A stretch of DNA of 11,137 bases from Planctomycetales bacterium (GTDB taxonomy: Bacteria > Planctomycetota > Planctomycetia > Isosphaerales > Isosphaeraceae): positions 1-11,137 of the forward strand of contig DAIDJI010000107.1 of the NCBI GenBank assembly GCA_027451455.1. The letters run 5' to 3'. Positions 1 through 4,908 of this stretch are shown piece by piece. The notes below the pieces were generated by a model. The model had not been told where the DNA came from. It saw only the letters and a program-made list of their open reading frames with translations, and ran no database searches. Positions within the stretch are counted from its first letter, which is position 1. Each line of letters opens with the position of its first letter. The position numbers and the translations under genes were made by a program.

Positions 1-1189
1 AGTGGTGGTCCCAGATGGCGCCGAAGGGGAGGGCCTTGATTTCTTCGAGGAGAGCCAGCCGGGAGGTGAGATCGCCTTCGGCTTCGAGGCGTCGGAGGGA
101 TTCGGTCGGTTCGAGCAGGGCGATCAGGAGGGCCTTGAGCATGGCCCGGGTGCCGATCACCCAGGCGGCGACGCGGTTGATGGTGGCGTCGAAGAAGTCG
201 AGGCCAATGTGGACGCGTCCGAGATAATCCCCCCGGACAAGTTCCTGGGCGATCGCGAGCAATTCGTCAGAGAGGATCACCACGTGGTCGCTGTCCCAGC
301 GGACGCCCCGACTGACGTGGAGCAAGACCTCGTCGAGGTGGGTCAAGACGGCGGAGAGCTTGTCGGAGACAACCTCGGTCGGGTGGTAGTGACCGGCGTC
401 GAGGCAGAGGATCTTCTTGCGGGTGAGTGCGTATCCGTAATAGAACTCGTGCGAGCCGACGACGTAACTCTCGGAGCCAATGCCGAATAGCTTTCCCTCG
501 ACGGCATCGCGGGCGGCCATGGGGTCGATCGACTCGGCAAAGACGGCGTCGAGCGACTCGGCCAGCCGGGCGCGTGGGCCCTTGCGGTCGACCGGCGGCT
601 CTTTTGAGCCGTCGGGGATCCAGATATTGTTGATGCAGGGCGAGCCGATCGCGGTCCCGATCGCGGCGGCGATCCGGCGGCAGGCGATCCCGTGGTCGAT
701 CCAGAACCGACGGATGCCCGGGTCAGGGTGGGCAAGCGTGTAGCCGTCGGCAGCGAGCGGGTGGGCGAAATACGTCGGATTAAAATCGATTCCGATTCGA
801 CGCGAACGAGCCCAATCCATCCATCCGCGGAAATATTCGGGCTCAATGGCGTCGCGATCGACGGGACGACCCGCCGGGAACTCGCCATAGCTGGCGTGGA
901 GGTTGAGCCGGTGCCGGCCGGGGAGGAGTGAGAAGACGCGGTCGAGGTCGGCGCGAAGCTCGTCGGCGTTTCGGGCGCGGCCGGGGTAATTTCCGGTGAC
1001 GGCAAGCCCGCCGCCGATGGCCTGGCCCGTGCCCTCGAAGCCGGCGACGTCGTCTCCCTGCCAGCAGTGGAGCGAGATTGCGATCGTCGACAGGCGGTGG
1101 AGGGCCGCGTCGACGTCCACGCCCCACTCGGCGTACTGTTCGCGGGCCTGTTCGAAAGGGGCTTCCACGCTGGTCGTCGCCGCGGCCAT
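1..1189 (-). CDS. rhaA: L-rhamnose isomerase, C-terminus cut by window edge
   Basis: Cytoplasmic enzyme that interconverts L-rhamnose and L-rhamnulose, the first step of rhamnose catabolism (EC 5.3.1.14). The reading frame is open from ATG 1189 to the window edge, giving 396 codons. The E. coli enzyme is about 419 residues, so roughly 25-35 residues are missing. The match to E. coli RhaA is continuous, with LHCWQGDDV near residue 40, GIDFNPTYFAHPLAADGYTL, NNIWIPDG, CLDAGHYHPTEV and HVSRGVRWDSDHV. Aligned to E. coli numbering from memory, the metal ligands are E231, D264, H291 and D331, and the catalytic residues are H267, D299 and D301; all are intact. A GAGGA Shine-Dalgarno (1198-1202) lies 8 nt before the ATG and supports this start. 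The gene is divergent from the DUF1559 gene. No other rhamnose gene is in view; an operon partner could lie beyond the left edge. The identification is very secure. Confidence 0.97.
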   Translation of the reverse strand, partial: MAAATTSVEAPFEQAREQYAEWGVDVDAALHRLSTIAISLHCWQGDDVAGFEGTGQAIGGGLAVTGNYPGRARNADELRADLDRVFSLLPGRHRLNLHASYGEFPAGRPVDRDAIEPEYFRGWMDWARSRRIGIDFNPTYFAHPLAADGYTLAHPDPGIRRFWIDHGIACRRIAAAIGTAIGSPCINNIWIPDGSKEPPVDRKGPRARLAESLDAVFAESIDPMAARDAVEGKLFGIGSESYVVGSHEFYYGYALTRKKILCLDAGHYHPTEVVSDKLSAVLTHLDEVLLHVSRGVRWDSDHVVILSDELLAIAQELVRGDYLGRVHIGLDFFDATINRVAAWVIGTRAMLKALLIALLEPTESLRRLEAEGDLTSRLALLEEIKALPFGAIWDHH

Positions 1190-1251
1190 GATTCGGATCC
1201 TCGCAATCGGTGGGGCGCCCGCGGTGCGGGGCAGGGCGGGTCGGCCCACCC

Positions 1252-1290
1252 AGATTAGCCGAGGCGGATCCGACGGGCAATGACATCATT
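1252..1290 (-). promoter_or_regulatory. Candidate rhaA promoter with overlapping palindrome
   Basis: Read on the minus strand, TTGCCC (1275-1280) and TAATCT (1252-1257) are separated by exactly 17 bp, which resembles a housekeeping-sigma promoter. Matches are 4/6 and 3/6 to consensus. The implied 5' leader is about 55-60 nt. The 12-bp near-palindrome AATGACATCATT (1279-1290) overlaps the upstream edge of the -35 element and could be an operator. Box quality is modest, so this is inference. Confidence 0.3.
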
Positions 1291-1477
1291 CCAATCGACC
1301 GCGATGAGTGGGAGCGGGTCCAGGCGATGGCCGCTGGCGACCCAATTTGCGAATTCGCCGATTTGCCGGTCTCGGTCTGGACACCCGCCGCGTTCCGGGT
1401 GATGATCCCTGCGCCCCGGCTCGGGCCGATCCCCCGATCCGAATCGGCGCTCCCGGGATATGACTTATGTCTGGAAC

Positions 1478-1508
1478 TTGCTTGCGGTTTCCGCCGGGGC
1501 GTTATATA
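1478..1508 (+). promoter_or_regulatory. Candidate promoter for the DUF1559 gene
   Basis: TATATA at 1503-1508 is an AT-rich island in a very GC-rich spacer and could be a -10 box. Possible -35 boxes are TTGCTT (1478-1483, spacer 19) and TTGCGG (1482-1487, spacer 15); neither spacing is ideal. A start near 1515 would give a leader of about 190 nt. TATATA can also be read on the other strand, so direction is uncertain. Confidence 0.28.
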
Positions 1509-1703
1509 GGTAAGAATGAATCGAGCGGGGCCCGCCCCGTTCTCGAGTCGCCGGGGACGTGGCGAGGTCCAACGCGGTCGATGCGGCGGCCCGAGGGGTC
1601 CGTCCCGGTGCGGCGCGGCGGAGCGCCGGGGGCGGGCGCGGTCGATTCGGTCGAACCCGGCGTCATTTCTCAAATTCCGGTCGTCGAGGGAAGGGGGAGT
1701 CGC

Positions 1704-2855
1704 ATGAAGTCGCGTCGAGCCTTCACGCTGATTGAGCTGCTGGTGGTCGTCGCCATCATCGCCGTCCTGATCGCCCTGCTGCTGCCCGCGGTGCAGGCGG
1801 CCCGCGAGTCGGCCCGGCGGGCCCAGTGCACTAACAATCTGAAGCAACTGGGCCTTGCCATGCACAATTACATGACCCAGATGGGGACTTTCCCCCCGCT
1901 GGTCTCCAACGGGAGTTTCAACGTCTGGGGCAACACCTACGGGAGCAATGGCCTGTACTTCGACCCCTGGCCGCTGGACTGGACCGCCTCGCTCCTTGGC
2001 CAGCTTGACCAGATGCCGCTGTACAACCAGCTCAACTGGTATGTCTCGTCGGGCTGGGCTGGGTTCGGCTCGGTCGGTTGGGATCCGCAGAATACTTCGG
2101 TCCTCTCGGTACAGGTCAAGACGCTCCTCTGCCCCTCCGAGAACCTCACCCGGCCCGCAATCGGTCCGGGGACGCGGAAGAATTACGTCGCCAATATCGG
2201 CGGCCCCGCCGATTTCTATGCCTGGAGCGGCATGCTCGTTCCGCTGAAAAATAACCCGCCGTTCGACTACTCGGGTGTCTACTGGAACCAGAACGTCGGC
2301 ACCTTCGGCGCTGAGGGCGTCACCGATGGCCTGACCAACACCGCGATGTTCAGCGAGAGCCTCATCGGGACGATGCCGGCGAACCCCATAGCGCTTTCGG
2401 CGACTACTCGGGCGTCGACGTATGCCTTTCAGCTTACCATTCCGAATTACTGGGACATGGGTCCTTCCGGCGGTCTGAATGCCCTGCAATTTTATCGAAC
2501 CTGCATGGCGATCCCGGGAACCTACACGTCGAAGAACCTCAGCGGGTCGATCACCTACCCGGTCAACGGCAACATCTGGCTCGCCGCCAACGCCGCGAGC
2601 TGCCTGAAGTGGGACGCCTATAACCACTTCGTCCCACCCAACAAGCAGGGGTGCGCCGCGAGCAACAACCTCTACTCGACCTCTTACGGCGAGTTCATGG
2701 ACGCCATCCCCCCAAGCTCCAACCATCCCGGCGGCATCAATATTTGCTTCGCCGACGGCCACGTTCAGTGGATCAAGGACAGCATCCAGTACCAGGTTTG
2801 GTGGAACCTCGGCACCCGGAACGGTGGTGAGGCGATCAGCTCGGACTCGTATTAA
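1704..2855 (+). CDS. DUF1559 prepilin-like protein (H-x9-DG type)
   Basis: A 383-residue secreted or membrane-anchored protein of the DUF1559 family, which is greatly expanded in planctomycetes. The N-terminus carries a type IV prepilin motif, RAFTLIELLVVVAIIAVL, with predicted prepilin-peptidase cleavage between A6 and F7 and the conserved Glu at +5 (E11). The hydrophobic helix runs to about residue 28 and is followed by the usual PAVQAARESARR and NNLKQLGLAMHNY segments. The C-terminus has the processing-associated H-x9-DG motif, H341 to D351-G352. The usual Gly before the cleavage site is Ala here, which is tolerated in this family. I chose ATG 1704 because AGGGGGAG lies just upstream and it places the prepilin motif at the N-terminus; an in-frame ATG at 1467 would add about 79 residues of low-complexity sequence. 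The molecular role of DUF1559 proteins is not established. A strong stem-loop follows the stop. Confidence 0.95.
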   Translation: MKSRRAFTLIELLVVVAIIAVLIALLLPAVQAARESARRAQCTNNLKQLGLAMHNYMTQMGTFPPLVSNGSFNVWGNTYGSNGLYFDPWPLDWTASLLGQLDQMPLYNQLNWYVSSGWAGFGSVGWDPQNTSVLSVQVKTLLCPSENLTRPAIGPGTRKNYVANIGGPADFYAWSGMLVPLKNNPPFDYSGVYWNQNVGTFGAEGVTDGLTNTAMFSESLIGTMPANPIALSATTRASTYAFQLTIPNYWDMGPSGGLNALQFYRTCMAIPGTYTSKNLSGSITYPVNGNIWLAANAASCLKWDAYNHFVPPNKQGCAASNNLYSTSYGEFMDAIPPSSNHPGGINICFADGHVQWIKDSIQYQVWWNLGTRNGGEAISSDSY

Positions 2856-2901
2856 TCCAGGCCAGTCGAGTTGAGACGAGGCGGATCGAGGGATCGATGC
2901 T

Positions 2902-2932
2902 CGACCGGCCGGGGGGCGCGCCCGGCCGGTCG
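2902..2932 (+). promoter_or_regulatory. Strong GC stem-loop after the DUF1559 gene
   Basis: A perfect 12-bp stem, CGACCGGCCGGG (2902-2913) pairing with CCCGGCCGGTCG (2921-2932), encloses a 7-nt loop. It lies 46 nt after the DUF1559 stop and 39 nt before the first lipoprotein start. No T-tract follows, so it is not a classic intrinsic terminator. It could attenuate transcription, block 3' exonuclease decay or be a processing site. The right arm shares CCCGGCCGGTCGGC with the element at 3545-3558. Confidence 0.6.
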
Positions 2933-2971
2933 GCTGGCGTTTCCGTGCCGGGCTGGATCGTGGAGAGACCG

Positions 2972-3229
2972 ATGCGCCCAGACCGATCGCCGACGATCGC
3001 GGGCCTGGCCCTCGCCGTGATGGCCGTGGCCGGGTGCGGCGAGGATCCTGCCCTCGAACAGGGGACGTTCCCGTTCAAGGGGACCGATACCTCCGCCCTC
3101 GCTCCGCTCCGCGACGAGATGACCCGGAAGATGCAGGCCCAGGTTGGGCCTTCGAAGGACAAGCCGACCGGCACGCCCACGCCGGAGACCCCGCCGCCAG
3201 GGCCTGTTCCCCCGGCGAAGGGCCGATGA
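2972..3229 (+). CDS. Small lipoprotein, first of a tandem pair
   Basis: An 85-residue predicted lipoprotein of unknown function. After a short basic N-terminus (MRPDR), a hydrophobic stretch ends in the lipobox VAGC, with the lipidated Cys at residue 22. The mature part is short and polar and ends in a Pro-rich tail (TPTPETPPPGPVPPAKGR) that probably stays extended. ATG 2972 is chosen because GGAGAG (2962-2967) is well placed and it puts the signal peptide at the N-terminus; an in-frame ATG at 2897 would bury it. The mature core FKGTDTSALAPLRDEMTRKM aligns with the next lipoprotein (FKPTDVKPLDPMVKEMQDMM), which suggests duplication. The gene sits between the DUF1559 gene and another lipoprotein, which fits an envelope role. 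No named family is recognised. Confidence 0.82.
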   Translation: MRPDRSPTIAGLALAVMAVAGCGEDPALEQGTFPFKGTDTSALAPLRDEMTRKMQAQVGPSKDKPTGTPTPETPPPGPVPPAKGR

Positions 3230-3312
3230 GCCTCCTCGGTCGTTCGCGTCTCGACTGTACCCGGTCGACGCGACGATCCCCCTCTTATTCAGGCACGATG
3301 GAGAGCGAGACA

Positions 3313-3540
3313 ATGAGCTGGATTCGTCCGAAGATCGTGGGGATGGTGCTGGCCGGGTTCCTGGCCGGCTGCAGTGGCGGTGTCGAGGACGATGGACCGG
3401 GAGGTTTCAAGCCGACCGATGTCAAGCCCCTGGACCCCATGGTCAAGGAGATGCAGGATATGATGAAGAAGGGGGATTACGCCAAGAAGGCGGTTCCGCC
3501 ACCTGAGAAGAAAAAGGAGACCGAGAAGAAGGCGAAGTGA
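3313..3540 (+). CDS. Small lipoprotein, second of a tandem pair
   Basis: A 75-residue predicted lipoprotein of unknown function. MSWIRPK is followed by a hydrophobic segment ending in the lipobox LAGC (Cys 20), then a Gly/Asp-rich linker and a Lys/Glu-rich C-terminus (PPPEKKKETEKKAK). ATG 3313 is preferred over in-frame ATG 3298 because GGAGAG (3300-3305) lies 7 nt upstream of it and the shorter form has a cleaner signal peptide. The central FK-TD....L.P...EM...M pattern matches the preceding lipoprotein, while the tails differ (Pro-rich there, Lys/Glu-rich here). An 83-nt spacer separates the two genes. The basic tail could contact nucleic acid, peptidoglycan or an acidic protein, but nothing in the sequence decides this. 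Confidence 0.82.
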   Translation: MSWIRPKIVGMVLAGFLAGCSGGVEDDGPGGFKPTDVKPLDPMVKEMQDMMKKGDYAKKAVPPPEKKKETEKKAK

Positions 3541-3583
3541 CCGGCCCGGCCGGTCGGCGGCCCCGGGGGATCGACCCGGGGCC
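3539..3583 (+). promoter_or_regulatory. Double GC stem-loop after the second lipoprotein
   Basis: Two perfect inverted repeats are adjacent. The first, GACCGGCC-C-GGCCGGTC (3539-3555), begins on the lipoprotein stop codon. The second, GGCCCCGGG (3559-3567) with CCCGGGGCC (3575-3583), has a 7-nt loop. There is no T-tract. The pair precedes the TPR gene start by 44 nt, so it could set the relative expression of the lipoproteins and the downstream pair. It shares a 14-nt word with the stem-loop at 2902-2932. Confidence 0.6.
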
Positions 3584-3627
3584 CGCCGGATCGGATGGGG
3601 TCGGAGGGACGGGAAAGGGGCGTCGGG

Positions 3628-4908
3628 ATGTCGCAGGGAGCGGTCGGGCGTGAGACAGAGTCGGGCATCCCGCGCGGGCCGATTTGGCGGTCCTCGCGGT
3701 TTGTTGTCGCGGGGGTGATCGCGGGCTCGATCCTGCTGGCGGTTGTGGTCGGGGTGAGGGGGCTCTGGCATCCGGGCTCCGATCCTGACCGGATCTTTCT
3801 CCGGGCGGATGCCGCCTACAAGGCTGGCCGTCCGGCCGAGGCCGACGCGATGTTGCGCCGGCTGGAGCAGCTTCGACCGCCAAACACGGTTGAGCGCCTG
3901 CTTCGGGCCGAGGTCGCCCACGCCGTCGGCGACGAAGACCGCGCCCTCGTCGAGCTGGCCGCCATTCCCGACACCGACGCCGGGGCGCCGCTCGCCCGTC
4001 ACCGGGCTGGGCAGATCGAGATCGGCCGGGGTCGGCCGCGGTCGGCCGAGGCCCAGTTCCTTGAGGCGATCCGGCTGTTTCCCGGGGGGATCAAGCCGCG
4101 TCGAGAGCTGGTCTACATCTACAACATCCAGCGCCGGCAGGCGGAGCTCGACGCGACGCTCGGTGAGCTACTGCGCCTCGACGCCCTGGATTTCTCGTAC
4201 GTCCTGCACTGGACGAAGACGCGGAACACGGTCTGGAACCCGAGAGGTGACCTCCCCGCGCTGGAGAAGTTTGTGGCGGCGGATCCGGGCGATCGATGGT
4301 CACGGCTCTCGCTGGCCGAGGCGATGCGGCGGCTCGACCGGCTTGATGACGCTCGTCGAATTCTGGCGCCGCTTCCCGATTCTGACCCTGACGCGAGGGC
4401 AGCCCGTGTTCTGCTGGCGATGGACCGGGGCGCGCTCGACGAGGCGGGCAAGCTGCTCGACCACGGTCCGGCCGATCATCCCGGGCTGGCCCGGCTCCGC
4501 GGCCAGCTTGCGCTCATGCGGCACGATGGCGAGGCGGCCGTCCGCGCCTTCCGGATCGCGGCCGACGCCGACCCGACCGATCGCCTGGCGATGCACGGAC
4601 TGGGGACGGCCCTCTCCCTGCTCGGTCGGACCGACGAGGCTCGACCTTACCTGGAATCGGCCAGGCGGCACGATAAGCTCTGGGCCCTGGTCTCGAGGGC
4701 CGCGACGACTGAGGGCGAGAAGGACCCGGCGATGCCGAGAGAGCTCGGCCTGGCCTGCGCGGCGATCGGCCGCGAGATGGAGGCTCGCGCCTGGCTCCGG
4801 CTGGCCGTTGGCCGCGACCCCGGCGACTCCGAGGCGCAACAGGCTCTTTATCGGCTCGATCATGGCCCGGCCGACGATCGTGTGGCCACCGGGCGGCGGT
4901 CGTCGTGA
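3628..4908 (+). CDS. Membrane-anchored tetratricopeptide-repeat protein
   Basis: A 426-residue protein with a short basic cytoplasmic N-terminus, one transmembrane helix at about residues 25-43 (FVVAGVIAGSILLAVVVGV), and an otherwise soluble TPR-like solenoid facing away from the cytoplasm. Helical pairs of TPR character include AYKAGRPAEADAMLRRLEQL, SAEAQFLEAIRLFPGG and AMHGLGTALSLLGRTDEARP. TPR proteins act as protein-protein scaffolds; no catalytic motif is seen. ATG 3628 is preferred over in-frame ATG 3595 because AAAGGGG lies 7 nt upstream of it, while 3595 has no Shine-Dalgarno. The stop overlaps the start of the next gene by 4 nt (GTGA), so the two are probably translated together. The next protein also starts with a membrane anchor and TPR-like helices, which suggests they work as a pair at the cell surface. 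The partner is unknown. Confidence 0.88.
   Translation: MSQGAVGRETESGIPRGPIWRSSRFVVAGVIAGSILLAVVVGVRGLWHPGSDPDRIFLRADAAYKAGRPAEADAMLRRLEQLRPPNTVERLLRAEVAHAVGDEDRALVELAAIPDTDAGAPLARHRAGQIEIGRGRPRSAEAQFLEAIRLFPGGIKPRRELVYIYNIQRRQAELDATLGELLRLDALDFSYVLHWTKTRNTVWNPRGDLPALEKFVAADPGDRWSRLSLAEAMRRLDRLDDARRILAPLPDSDPDARAARVLLAMDRGALDEAGKLLDHGPADHPGLARLRGQLALMRHDGEAAVRAFRIAADADPTDRLAMHGLGTALSLLGRTDEARPYLESARRHDKLWALVSRAATTEGEKDPAMPRELGLACAAIGREMEARAWLRLAVGRDPGDSEAQQALYRLDHGPADDRVATGRRSS

Larger units (their letters stand above)
1190..1703. other. Divergent intergenic region, no gene supported
   Basis: This 514-bp spacer lies between the divergent rhaA and DUF1559 genes. A 99-codon frame at 1210-1509 has no Shine-Dalgarno and no recognisable domain, so I do not call it. 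The spacer holds the candidate rhaA promoter on one side and a candidate DUF1559 promoter on the other. A small hairpin CCGAT-CCGA-ATCGG sits at 1434-1447, nested in GCCGAT...ATCGGC (1425-1448). The 190 bp just upstream of the DUF1559 gene are very GC-rich and would form a long leader. Confidence 0.6.

Noticed and set aside
1210..1509. 99-codon plus-strand frame in the rhaA-DUF1559 spacer
   Set aside because: No Shine-Dalgarno, no recognisable domain, and it covers the likely promoter region of both neighbours.
843..2762. Long minus-strand open frame (639 codons) across the DUF1559 gene and spacer
   Set aside because: It overlaps the certain rhaA start and the whole DUF1559 gene. Its sequence is Arg/Pro/Gly-rich with no domain, as expected from antisense frames in high-GC coding DNA.
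1704..2855. DUF1559 protein as a true type IV pilin or type II secretion pseudopilin
   Set aside because: Only the N-terminal prepilin motif is shared. The 383-residue length and H-x9-DG C-terminus are those of DUF1559, and no pilus assembly gene is in the window.
2902..2932. Stem-loop as a classic intrinsic terminator
   Set aside because: The stem is strong but followed by mixed sequence with no T-run, so only a regulatory or stability role is proposed.
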